Shown here: in pieces, positions 25,578-33,446 of the stretch | Layout of the letters: each line of letters starts with the position of its first letter | Numbering within the stretch: the stretch's first letter is position 1 | Assembly: GCF_000987835.1 (NCBI RefSeq) | Contig: NZ_CP011308.1 | Coordinates: 310,001-374,000 of the forward strand | Origin: Sulfurovum lithotrophicum | GTDB lineage: Bacteria; Campylobacterota; Campylobacteria; Campylobacterales; Sulfurovaceae | DNA length: 64,000 bases | Reading direction: 5' to 3' | The notes under the pieces: model-generated | The model's input: the letters and a program-made list of their open reading frames with translations, nothing else | The model's database searches: none | What the model was told of the DNA's origin: nothing | Translations under genes and position numbers: made by a program

Positions 25578-25797
25578 TAAAATATTTAAAATTGAAGATG
25601 CTTTAATTGTAATAGGGTCAGAAGTTGTTAATGTACTTCAAAAATATGGCTCTATGAGGCTTGATGATATTTTTTTATATGTAAAAGATAATTATGTAAA
25701 AGATATTAAGTTTGATAGATTGATATATACTGTAGATTTTCTTTATATGATAGGGAAAATAAATATAAAAGAAGATGATATATTGGAGTTATTATGA
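25564..25797 (+). CDS. ABC-3C-like middle component
   Basis: 77 aa (75 if the ATG at 25570 is used). Residues DKIFKIEDALIVIGSEVVNV and LDDIFLYVKDN suggest a small helical, winged-helix-like protein. Small proteins of this size stand between effector and ATPase in ABC-three-component systems and are called middle components; they are thought to join the other two. It overlaps the effector gene upstream by 14 bases and the ATPase gene downstream by ATGA, so the three are translationally coupled. Confidence 0.65.
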   Translation: MVMGDKIFKIEDALIVIGSEVVNVLQKYGSMRLDDIFLYVKDNYVKDIKFDRLIYTVDFLYMIGKINIKEDDILELL

Positions 25798-27410
25798 AGC
25801 TTCTACAAATTACAAGTAATAATTCAAAGTTTTCTACTATTGAGTTTAAAGATGGGCTAAATTTAATTGTCGGTACAAAAATTGATAAAGATAAGAAAGA
25901 AACATCTAATGGTGTTGGAAAAACAATGTCAATTCAACTTATAAATTATTTGCTTGCTGGGCAAAATAAATTACTTGATCAAGTGTTGCAAAATTTAACA
26001 ACTTCAGTTACCCTACAACTTAAGATTAAAGATGAAATACACCAAATTTCAAGAGACGGGAAGATCATATCATTAGACGAAGAGGAATTAAAGCTAAAAG
26101 ACTTAAAAGATTTTTTGAATAAAAGTGTTGATAATGATAGATTTACTTTTCGTGATTTGTTCGTGAGATTTAATAGGCAATCTTATGAAAAAGCAACGGC
26201 ACAAATTTCTACGGAAGAAGCTTTTAAAAATAATGCTATAAATGCTTGGTTATTGGGATTAGATATTCATTATATTGACAAGAAAAAAGAGCTTTATAAC
26301 AAGCAACAAGCTTTAAAACAAATTATTGCCTATTTAAAAGAGCTTCAAGAGACCGTAAATAAAGAAGAGATTTATGAAATAAAAGAAAAGTTAGAAAAAA
26401 TTGAAAAAGATATAGAAAATTTTGAAATAGCTGAAGATTATTATCAAATAAAAGAAAAAGCTGATGAATTAACATTACAGCTTAGAGATTCTGAAAATAG
26501 ATTATCTATGTTAAGAAGGGATTTGAATTTAAGAGAAGAGCTTATCCGTGTAAACAAGCAAGAAGATGTTGATATAAATAGAGTTGAAAGAATTTATAAT
26601 GAAGCTAAATTCTTTTTAGATGATAAAGTTATTAAACATCTTGAGGCAGTAAAAGAATTTCATAATACATTATTTGAGAATAGAAAGAAAAAAGCTAAAG
26701 AAGAGATTGAAATTTTAATAAAAGAAATTGAAATTGAAAAACAACGAATAGAATCACTAGATAAAGAAAGATCTAAATTGCTTCAATATTTAGAATCTAA
26801 AGGAGCTCTTGAAGAGTATAATAAATTATTAAGATATAGAGATGAATTAAAGAATAAGCTTCAAGATCTTGAAGCTAAAGAGAAAGAAAAAGAGAGGTAT
26901 GAAGAGGAAAAGCAGCAGTTAAAACTTGAAATTGATAAGTTTGAACTTGAACTTATAAAAGCATCAAAAACAATGAAGTCTCAATTTGGATCTCTTGCAA
27001 CTAAATTTAGGGATATATCAAATAAGTTCTATGAAAAACCAGGGTATCTTGACATAGATATAAATTCTACAATGAAAGCTAAATATGTATATAAAATCGA
27101 TCCTAAAATACAAGCTGATGAAAGTAGTGGAATAGGAATGATGAAAATATTTATTTACGATATGCTTACCTATGATTTGAATTCTAATTTAATAGGCTTT
27201 TCAAGTCATGATAATATACTATATGATGTTGTTGATGAAAGGCAAATAGCAACAGCTCTTGATTATGCAAAAAATAATGCCAGTCAATATATATGTTCAA
27301 TTAGTGATACAAAATTCCAAGGAGCTCTTGAGTATGCTAATAAAGTAGATAAAAATGATGTAATATTGGAATTAAATGAGCATAAAAAACTATTTGGTAT
27401 AGATTTCTGA
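25794..27410 (+). CDS. ABC-3C-like coiled-coil ATPase (DUF2326-like)
   Basis: 538 aa. Walker A is SNGVGKT near residue 40 behind a strand FKDGLNLIVGTKIDK. A long Glu/Lys-rich coiled coil spans about 165-405 and resembles SMC/RecN arms. The C-terminal head has SSGIGMMKIFIYDML (signature-like) then GFSSHDNILYDVVDERQ. This is the arrangement of DUF2326 ATPases in ABC-3C systems. Such ATPases are thought to sense invading DNA or its processing and to license the nuclease-like effector. The start overlaps the previous stop in ATGA. Confidence 0.75.
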   Translation: MKLLQITSNNSKFSTIEFKDGLNLIVGTKIDKDKKETSNGVGKTMSIQLINYLLAGQNKLLDQVLQNLTTSVTLQLKIKDEIHQISRDGKIISLDEEELKLKDLKDFLNKSVDNDRFTFRDLFVRFNRQSYEKATAQISTEEAFKNNAINAWLLGLDIHYIDKKKELYNKQQALKQIIAYLKELQETVNKEEIYEIKEKLEKIEKDIENFEIAEDYYQIKEKADELTLQLRDSENRLSMLRRDLNLREELIRVNKQEDVDINRVERIYNEAKFFLDDKVIKHLEAVKEFHNTLFENRKKKAKEEIEILIKEIEIEKQRIESLDKERSKLLQYLESKGALEEYNKLLRYRDELKNKLQDLEAKEKEKERYEEEKQQLKLEIDKFELELIKASKTMKSQFGSLATKFRDISNKFYEKPGYLDIDINSTMKAKYVYKIDPKIQADESSGIGMMKIFIYDMLTYDLNSNLIGFSSHDNILYDVVDERQIATALDYAKNNASQYICSISDTKFQGALEYANKVDKNDVILELNEHKKLFGIDF

Positions 27411-27490
27411 TTTAAATATAATCACAATAAATGATGTTTACAGAGGATAGTGATTTTTTATAATTTTTTAAGAAGTATTACATTTGAATT

Positions 27491-27864
27491 TGGTGGAGAT
27501 GAGGGGAATTGAACCCCTGTCCTAAAATAGCTAGGACTATGACTCTACATGCTTAGTCGGTGTTGATTGGTCTCGTTTGGTTTCGTTCAACACCCAAAAC
27601 TACATCAAACCAGCCAGAATTCTCACACCGTGGCATGGCTTCCACGGAGCATAGTCATCAGATGTGATACCCAAAGATCCGGTTAAGATGACACTCACCG
27701 GCAGGGCAGTCCTCCGCGTTAGCGGGGTTAATGACTTACGCTACTGCGTAAGCTGGACGATAATCTGTATTGTTTGCGTTTAAGCTAAGTGGGCCGCGTA
27801 ACGGAATTGCCCAGTCCGACATGCACATAGCCCCGACTACTCCAGTCGAAACCAAGTCATCCCC
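27491..27864 (-). ncRNA. ssrA: Transfer-messenger RNA (tmRNA)
   Basis: About 374 nt. The 5' end GGGGATGACTTGGTTTCGAC pairs with the 3' end CATCTCC before ACCA, forming the tRNA-like acceptor stem, and the T-loop GGGTTCAATTCCCC is clear. The tag frame reads ANNTDYRPAYAVA and a stop, close to the Campylobacter and Helicobacter tags. It rescues stalled ribosomes with SmpB. Its 3' end is the right boundary of the island, and the RNA is intact. Confidence 0.97.
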
Positions 27865-27874
27865 ATGTGGGCGG

Positions 27875-27903
27875 ATAATAACACTTTTAGGTTAGTTTGT
27901 CAA
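27875..27903 (-). promoter_or_regulatory. Promoter of ssrA
   Basis: On the minus strand TTGACA (27898-27903) and TATTAT (27875-27880) are exactly 17 bases apart, and the predicted start lies next to the mature 5' end at 27864. This is a near-consensus sigma-70 promoter. A TATAAT at 27924-27929 on the plus strand may serve modE, so the two promoters nearly abut. Confidence 0.85.
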
Positions 27904-27970
27904 GGGCGTTGTTTCTTAAGGTATATAATGCTAATATTTTCGTTATGTATTTAAGTATATAAGGAAAAAG

Positions 27971-28753
27971 ATGGAAGTCACATCGCCACTTACCTTTGAA
28001 ATTTCAGGTGAACCGTTCCTGCTGGAAAAACGTATACGCCTTTTGTATGCGATAAATGAGCATGGTTCCATTTCCAAGGCGGCTAAAGTAGTACCCATGA
28101 GTTACAAAAGTGCCTGGGAAGCGGTTGATGCGATGAACGCACTCTCTCCGGAACCCATTGTTTTTAGGGAAACAGGCGGAAAGGATGGCGGTGGAACGAC
28201 CATAACCGCGTATGGAATGCAGCTTTTGGAGAATTATGCACTACTGAAAGAAGAGCATAACCGTTTTCTGGAACGTCTTTCCGAATTGACGGACATTCAG
28301 AGCGGAGCGTTTAAAACCATTGGGCGGCTGGGATTGCAGATCTCGGCACGAAACCAGATACAGGCAGTGGTTACAGCCATTGAACCCGGAGAGGTCAATG
28401 CAAAGGTTTACCTGAAATTAAAAAGTGGGCAAGAACTGGTTTCTGTGATCACGGAAGAAGCCGTTGAAGATCTTGATATAAAAGAAGGACAGGTGGTAAC
28501 GGCTATTTGTAAGTCTTCAAATGTTTACCTCCTTGTGGAAAACGAGAATAAGAATGAGATGGAAAACCATCTTGAAGGCAGGGTAGTACAGATAGAAAAA
28601 GACAAGAAAAATGTGAAGATAACGGTAGATATCGGCGAGCATGATACGATCGTTTCTGTAATGTCCCTGGAGAACTTTGAGAAATTGGCAATAGCAGAGA
28701 GCAGTAGTGTTATAGTAGTAATTGAAGCAAAAAATTTGATGTTGGGAAGATAA
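27971..28753 (+). CDS. modE: Molybdate-responsive regulator ModE
   Basis: 260 aa. The N-terminal winged helix (RIRLLYAINEHGSISKAAKVVPMSYKSAWEAVDAMN) is typical of ModE, and two molybdate-binding Mop/TOBE domains occupy about 128-195 and 200-260 (SARNQIQAVVTAIEPGEVNA, then MENHLEGRVVQIEKD). Molybdate-bound ModE usually represses mod transport genes and activates molybdoenzyme genes. It stands at the head of the mod operon, 13 bases before modA, so autoregulation is likely. Confidence 0.93.
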   Translation: MEVTSPLTFEISGEPFLLEKRIRLLYAINEHGSISKAAKVVPMSYKSAWEAVDAMNALSPEPIVFRETGGKDGGGTTITAYGMQLLENYALLKEEHNRFLERLSELTDIQSGAFKTIGRLGLQISARNQIQAVVTAIEPGEVNAKVYLKLKSGQELVSVITEEAVEDLDIKEGQVVTAICKSSNVYLLVENENKNEMENHLEGRVVQIEKDKKNVKITVDIGEHDTIVSVMSLENFEKLAIAESSSVIVVIEAKNLMLGR

Positions 28754-28766
28754 GGAGGAAGATGCA

Positions 28767-29528
28767 ATGCTAAAAAAACTCTTTTGGGGAATCTTACTGC
28801 TAAACAGTCTGCTCTTTGCCGATACGATCACGGTTTTTGCGGCAAGTGATCTGAAATTCGCGCTTGACAGTATCAAAGAGAAGTTCCTGGCACAGCATCC
28901 GGATGATACCGTTAATATGATTTACGGTTCTTCGGGCAAGGGAAGGATACAGGTGGAAAAAGGGGCGCCATACGATCTCTACTTCTCCGCCAATATGGAT
29001 TATGTGGAAAGTCTGTATAAAAAAGGGAATATCGTGACAAAACCCAAACTGTATGCTATAGGAAGGATCGTTATCTGGAGTAAGAACGGACATTTTGATG
29101 CGAAAAAAGGGTTTGAAAATTTCAAAATGTCATGGGTACATAAAGTGACCATTGCCAATCCGTCGCATGCGCCGTATGGACAAAAAGCTAAACAGGCGCT
29201 TGAAAGTGTCGGACTCTACAAAGTGCTTGAACCCAGAATCGTCTTTGGCGAGAATATCTCCCAAACGGCGAATTATATCAATATGAAAGCGGCGGATATA
29301 GGCATCATCGCGCTTTCACTGGTACTTGCCCCAAGCATTGCCAGGAGTGAATACAGCAGTTATTATCTGATAGATGATTCGCTTCATGAACCGCTGAGGC
29401 AGGGATACGGCATCACGAAACATGGTTCAAAGTCAAAACTGGCCAAAGCATTTTATGCGTTTATGCAAACCCCGCAAGTGCAGCAGATCATGAAAAAGTA
29501 CGGCTTTGTTATCAATAAACAGGCATAA
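28767..29528 (+). CDS. modA: Molybdate ABC transporter, substrate-binding protein ModA
   Basis: 253 aa with signal peptide MLKKLFWGILLLNSLLFA. The mature part starts with TVFAASDLKFALDSIKEKF, and the oxyanion-binding features YGSSGKGRIQVEKGAPYDLYFSA and AIGRIVIW follow. It binds molybdate or tungstate in the periplasm and delivers it to ModBC. It ends six bases before the Mop gene. Its family neighbours here make the substrate call safe, though tungstate cannot be excluded. Confidence 0.94.
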   Translation: MLKKLFWGILLLNSLLFADTITVFAASDLKFALDSIKEKFLAQHPDDTVNMIYGSSGKGRIQVEKGAPYDLYFSANMDYVESLYKKGNIVTKPKLYAIGRIVIWSKNGHFDAKKGFENFKMSWVHKVTIANPSHAPYGQKAKQALESVGLYKVLEPRIVFGENISQTANYINMKAADIGIIALSLVLAPSIARSEYSSYYLIDDSLHEPLRQGYGITKHGSKSKLAKAFYAFMQTPQVQQIMKKYGFVINKQA

Positions 29529-29534
29529 GAGAAG

Positions 29535-29936
29535 ATGAACAGCATTACTGCAGCGATCACCGGCATCGATACGGTTGAAAATCTCAACATCGTACAGTTC
29601 AATGTGCAGGGTGACAGCCTGACAATGATGAGTTTGGACCTTGGTGATACCGTCCGGATCGGAACCGTGGTCAAACTTGCAGTCAAAGCAACGAACATAG
29701 CCATAGGGAAGCACATCGGCGGATCATTGAGTTATGCCAACCAGTTGCCGGTTATTGTAGAAAATATTGAAGAGGGTGTCTTGTTGAGTGCTGTGACTTT
29801 AAAGCATTTTGATACCGCTTTGGAGGCGATCATTTCTGCAGATGCTTTGAAAAAGATGGATCTGCATATAGGTGAAAAGGTCACGGCACTCATCAAAGCG
29901 AGTGAAATCTACATTCAGGAGATCATCCATGAATGA
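29535..29936 (+). CDS. Molbindin (Mop) with two TOBE domains
   Basis: 133 aa made of two Mop/TOBE units in tandem (MNSITAAITGIDTVENLNIV..., then NQLPVIVENIEEGVLLSAV...). Each has the small beta-barrel pattern that binds molybdate between subunits. It is a cytoplasmic molybdate store or buffer, with no DNA-binding part. It stands between modA and modB, and its stop overlaps the modB start by eight bases. Confidence 0.88.
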   Translation: MNSITAAITGIDTVENLNIVQFNVQGDSLTMMSLDLGDTVRIGTVVKLAVKATNIAIGKHIGGSLSYANQLPVIVENIEEGVLLSAVTLKHFDTALEAIISADALKKMDLHIGEKVTALIKASEIYIQEIIHE

Positions 29937-30624
29937 ATTGTTTCAGACCATCGAATTCACACCTTTTGTGCTTTCATTCAAACTCGCGGCGATCACGTCA
30001 ATGATTCTTTTTACGATAGCCCTGCCTCTGGCATGGTACCTTTCACAGACACGCTCCAAAGTGAAGCCTGTCCTGGAAGCTGTTACAGCCCTGCCTATCG
30101 TACTGCCGCCCTCCGTTCTGGGGTTTTATATGCTTTGGGCACTTTCCGCTAATTCACCTATAGGCGCCTTTTTTGAAGAGATATTCGGCGTCAAGCTGGC
30201 TTTCTCTTTTCCCGGACTGGTGATAGCCAGCTGTTTTTACTCCATGCCCTTCATGGTCCAGCCCCTGCAGAGCGGATTTGAATCGCTCAATAAAAATATG
30301 CTTGAAGCGAGCTACATCGCAGGCAAAAGCAGATGGATGACGCTCCTCAAAGTGGCACTGCCCAACATCAAACCTTCCCTGATGACTGCGCTTATTGTGA
30401 CTTTCGCCCATACGGTCGGCGAGTTCGGTGTGGTACTGATGGTGGGAGGCAGCATTCCCGGTGAGACGAAAGTGGCATCGGTGGCTATCTATGATATGGT
30501 CGAAATGATGGACTATACCTCTGCACATATCTACAGCGCCATTATGATCGTCATGAGTTTTTTGGTGCTGCTGGCTGTCTATATCTTCAATGCAAAACAG
30601 CATAAAAAGTTTGGTTTACAATGA
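29929..30624 (+). CDS. modB: Molybdate ABC transporter permease ModB
   Basis: 231 aa from the ATG at 29929 with GGAG upstream; earlier codons in the frame lie within the Mop gene. About five to six membrane segments are visible. The permease loop that meets the ATPase is EASYIAGKSRWMTLLKVALP, and TALPIVLPPSVLGFYMLW is a ModB family marker. It forms the inner-membrane channel with ModC. The stop overlaps the modC start in ATGA. Confidence 0.94.
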   Translation: MNELFQTIEFTPFVLSFKLAAITSMILFTIALPLAWYLSQTRSKVKPVLEAVTALPIVLPPSVLGFYMLWALSANSPIGAFFEEIFGVKLAFSFPGLVIASCFYSMPFMVQPLQSGFESLNKNMLEASYIAGKSRWMTLLKVALPNIKPSLMTALIVTFAHTVGEFGVVLMVGGSIPGETKVASVAIYDMVEMMDYTSAHIYSAIMIVMSFLVLLAVYIFNAKQHKKFGLQ

Positions 30625-31469
30625 TAGAGATAGAGATAAAAAAAAGCCTTCACGGCAGTACGGGAGAGATGGATCTTTCTGTCGATCTAGAGATAAAAGA
30701 GCAGGATTTTATTGCCTTGACAGGGAAAAGCGGGAGTGGGAAGACAACCCTGCTGCGAATACTTGCCGGTCTGGAAAAGGTGGAGGGAAAGATTACTGTT
30801 TCAGGAGAGATCTGGCAGGACGGGAAACATTTTCTTCCTCCACAGCAGAGAGAGATCGGTTATGTCTTTCAGGAGTATGCCCTGTTCCCCAATATGACGG
30901 TAGAAGAGAATCTGCTCTTTGTTGAGAATGACAGAGTCTTGTCGGATCGTTTACTTGAGCTTACGGAGTTGTATGACTTAAAGAAAAGACTGCCGCATTC
31001 TCTGAGCGGCGGACAGCAGCAGCGTGTCAGTCTTTGTCGTGCCATGATGAAGCGTCCCAGACTGCTGCTCATGGATGAACCGCTGTCTGCACTCGACCCT
31101 GAAATGAGGATGAAACTGCAAAACGAGATACTGGCACTGCATAAAGAGTTCGGTACCACAACGATCATGGTCAGCCATGACCCGAGCGAGATCTACCGTT
31201 TGGCGTCACGCGTACTGGTGCTGGAGCAGGGAGAGATCATCAATGACGGCAAGCCCAAAGAGGTACTGCTTCAAACACAGGGCTCCCAGAAATTCTCTTT
31301 CGAGGGTGAACTGCTCGATATTACAAAAGTGGATGTGATCTATGTGGCCATTGTTTCCATCGGACAGCAGCTTGTTGAAGTGGTGGTCTCTTCACAGGAA
31401 GCAGAGAACCTGAAGATAGGGCAGAAGGTGAGGGTGAGTACCAAAGCGTTTGCACCGATGATCGTTTGA
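30621..31469 (+). CDS. modC: Molybdate ABC transporter ATP-binding protein ModC
   Basis: 282 aa. Walker A GKSGSGKTT is near residue 36, the signature LSGGQQQRVSLCRAMM near 131, and Walker B LLLMDEPLSALDP near 150, with the switch His in MVSHDPSEIYRL. The C-terminal 60 residues hold one Mop-like TOBE domain (LDITKVDVIYVAIVSIGQQL), as usual in ModC. It drives molybdate import. It is the last gene of the mod operon, and a palindromic repeat pair follows. Confidence 0.94.
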   Translation: MIEIEIKKSLHGSTGEMDLSVDLEIKEQDFIALTGKSGSGKTTLLRILAGLEKVEGKITVSGEIWQDGKHFLPPQQREIGYVFQEYALFPNMTVEENLLFVENDRVLSDRLLELTELYDLKKRLPHSLSGGQQQRVSLCRAMMKRPRLLLMDEPLSALDPEMRMKLQNEILALHKEFGTTTIMVSHDPSEIYRLASRVLVLEQGEIINDGKPKEVLLQTQGSQKFSFEGELLDITKVDVIYVAIVSIGQQLVEVVVSSQEAENLKIGQKVRVSTKAFAPMIV

Positions 31470-31485
31470 TAATATGCGGTGTATT

Positions 31486-31580
31486 GGTGTTGTCGGGGGA
31501 CAACACCCTACAGCTTCATGATAAAATCACAATTAATAACAAAACATTGTTTCCGTAGGGTGTTGTGCCCCCACAACACC
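31486..31580. repeat. GTAGGG palindromic element pair between convergent genes
   Basis: TGTTGTCGGGGGACAACA plus CCCTAC (31486-31511) and GTAGGGTGTTGTGCCCCCAC plus AACACC (31555-31580) face each other across 43 bp. The arms TGTTGT/ACAACA are as in the priA copy, and the loops CGGGGG and GCCCCC are complementary to each other. Confidence 0.9.
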
Positions 31581-31584
31581 AGTT

Positions 31585-33093
31585 TTATACAAGACTGTCA
31601 ATAAGTTGCGCTGCGGTACCTGCTTTTTCATTTTTGGGCTGGTAGAGGTAATTGTTCAACTTCTCCGGAATATGCTCCGGTACTTCTAATACTTCATATT
31701 CCTCTTTGGCAGCTTGTTTGGCTTTGAAGAGTGCCATCTGCACACGGCTGTAGAAATTGGCTGCACCTTCTCCCGATGTCTCTATGCTGAGGAAATTCGC
31801 CTGCGGATAGCGGCTGGTCACCAGTGACTGGACTCCGTCCGATACGGCAGAGGAGGGCATGCATCCGAAAGGTTTGATGGAGATGACGAGGTGTGCAAGA
31901 TTGTGCTTGACGCTTTCGATGAGGTGTGCCACCTCAAGGTGCCCTTCTCCTCCGCTGCAGTCGAGTGTATAGTACTCCTTTGCAAGCTCTGCCAGCTTTT
32001 CCATATTTGGAATGTCATAGTCATGCAGGCCGATGGCTTTGGCATAAAGTGAAAAGTGGGTTTTGACAGCCGCTTTTCCGGCTTTGATGAGCATGCGCGT
32101 TCTGACGTTCGAGAAGTCTATTTTTTTGCCGTTCTCGACAGCGAGCTTCTCTTTTTTGTTCAGAGCCTGTTCTGCTTCCCAGATGCTAAGCATCAGACGA
32201 TTCGTGATAGGTTGCGGTGTGCATTCTGCCCCCTCGGCTTCCAGAAATCTGTGTAGATTGTAGTTCCCGTCACCCTCTGTCATAGCAGCCCAGAATTCTC
32301 CCATGACCATTACTTTTGCTTTGGGCTGCAGACGGTTCAGTCTGACCTTCGCCAGGACAGTCCGGCACTTCCACAGTGCATTGATGAGACTGGAATGATC
32401 CAGAAAAGCCTTGGATACGATCTCTTTACATTTTTCTACAGCCTTGTCAACGCTTCCTTTCTCCACTTCATAGGGGCGCATTTTATAGGTCAGAATGTTG
32501 ATGATGTCGCCGATGATGACGGCCTTGATGAGTCTAATGAAGAATTTTGGGGTAAAACTGAGAATATCTTCCTCTATTGTATCTCCCTGAAAGATCCCCT
32601 TGTCATGTTCGAAAGAAGTCAGTCTGAAACCTTCAAAGCCCGCATCTCGCAATGCCTTTTTGTATTCGGTGATGTACATACCGAAACGGCATGGGCCACA
32701 TCCTCCGGCAGTGATGTAAACATATTTTCTGATGATCTCTTCACTGCTCAATCCCTGTTTGTCATGGAGGTCCTGCAGATATTTGACCAGGTTCCCTACG
32801 GTAAAGTAGGTAGGGTTGCACTGGCCTCTGTTCCCAAAGGCTTTTCCCGTCTGAAAGGATTTGAAGTCCGGATTGGGCAGGGCGATAAAGTTTATATCCA
32901 TGGAGTTGAGGGCTGCTTCGACCAGTTTGTCCTGCAGGAGTGTCAATCCACCCGAGAGGAAGATGGTTTCTTCTTTTGGGGCATATTCAATGGGTTTGGA
33001 GGGAATGTCTCTCCATTGGGAAGGCGCTTTGTTAATGAAACTCAGATCACCGTTCTTGTCGGTCATTTTGATACTGGAGCAGGATTGACTCAT
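31585..33093 (-). CDS. 2-hydroxyacyl-CoA dehydratase-activase-associated protein (HgdB-like half)
   Basis: 502 aa. Cys-rich motifs YITAGGCGPCRFGMY near residue 150 and IKPFGCMPSSAVSDGVQSLV near 410 could bind an Fe-S cluster. SIETSGEGAANFYSRV follows. The sequence corresponds to the C-terminal part of the long single-chain activase-related proteins of Clostridia. There, it is fused to two ASKHA domains; here that part is a separate gene 353 bp upstream on the same strand. The substrate is unknown, and no CoA-transferase or acyl-CoA gene is nearby, so a fermentation role should not be assumed. Confidence 0.78.
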   Translation of the reverse strand: MSQSCSSIKMTDKNGDLSFINKAPSQWRDIPSKPIEYAPKEETIFLSGGLTLLQDKLVEAALNSMDINFIALPNPDFKSFQTGKAFGNRGQCNPTYFTVGNLVKYLQDLHDKQGLSSEEIIRKYVYITAGGCGPCRFGMYITEYKKALRDAGFEGFRLTSFEHDKGIFQGDTIEEDILSFTPKFFIRLIKAVIIGDIINILTYKMRPYEVEKGSVDKAVEKCKEIVSKAFLDHSSLINALWKCRTVLAKVRLNRLQPKAKVMVMGEFWAAMTEGDGNYNLHRFLEAEGAECTPQPITNRLMLSIWEAEQALNKKEKLAVENGKKIDFSNVRTRMLIKAGKAAVKTHFSLYAKAIGLHDYDIPNMEKLAELAKEYYTLDCSGGEGHLEVAHLIESVKHNLAHLVISIKPFGCMPSSAVSDGVQSLVTSRYPQANFLSIETSGEGAANFYSRVQMALFKAKQAAKEEYEVLEVPEHIPEKLNNYLYQPKNEKAGTAAQLIDSLV

Positions 33094-33446
33094 ATGGTTG
33101 CCTCCAAAATTGGTTTTGTATGTAAGGCTTTTAATCTACTTTTTTTAGAAAAAAGTAGGCAAAAAAGCGTCTCTTCACAAGTGTACGGGCGATGCTCTCG
33201 GCATGTTGCTTTGCAATATGCATACCTACGCATCTGTACACCCAGTGCTCAGAGACAACAAAGCATATTTTGATAAAAAAACGTTGTATTTGGCGTTAGC
33301 CTTGTTTTTAAAAAAAGAAAATGTCATCCCGAACGACCTTGAAAGCGAAGCGATTCGAGAGGGATGACGCATTTGGCCTACCTTTTCTAAAAAGGTAGAA
33401 AGAGAAGATCGTAAAACAGAAAAGATATTTATTTTGAAAGAATACA
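33094..33446 (-). other. Spacer between the two activase-like genes, with hairpins and a GTCATCCC element
   Basis: No gene is supported in these 353 bp. Two strong hairpins, CTACTTTTTTTAGAAAAAAG plus TAG at 33136-33158 and CTACCTTTTCTAAAAAGG plus TAG at 33378-33398, resemble a third at 36902-36922 before the upstream gene. Between them GTCATCCC (33323-33330) and GGGATGAC (33361-33368) bound a 46-bp palindromic element of a type dispersed in many bacterial genomes. Confidence 0.7.

Larger units (their letters stand above)
21691..27511. mobile_element. Genomic island integrated at the ssrA (tmRNA) 3' end
   Basis: A partial copy of the ssrA 3' end at 21691 and the real ssrA end at 27491 are in direct orientation and bound 5.8 kb. 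The content is a Fic gene, an IS3-family element, an antitoxin-like remnant and an ABC-3C-like operon. The ABC-3C genes are far richer in A+T than genes on either side. No integrase gene remains. tmRNA genes are well-known integration targets for islands and phages, and insertion keeps the tmRNA whole. Confidence 0.65.

Noticed and set aside
21691-27511. Prophage interpretation of the ssrA island
   Set aside because: No capsid, tail, terminase, lysis or phage-replication gene is present, and the island is only 5.8 kb.
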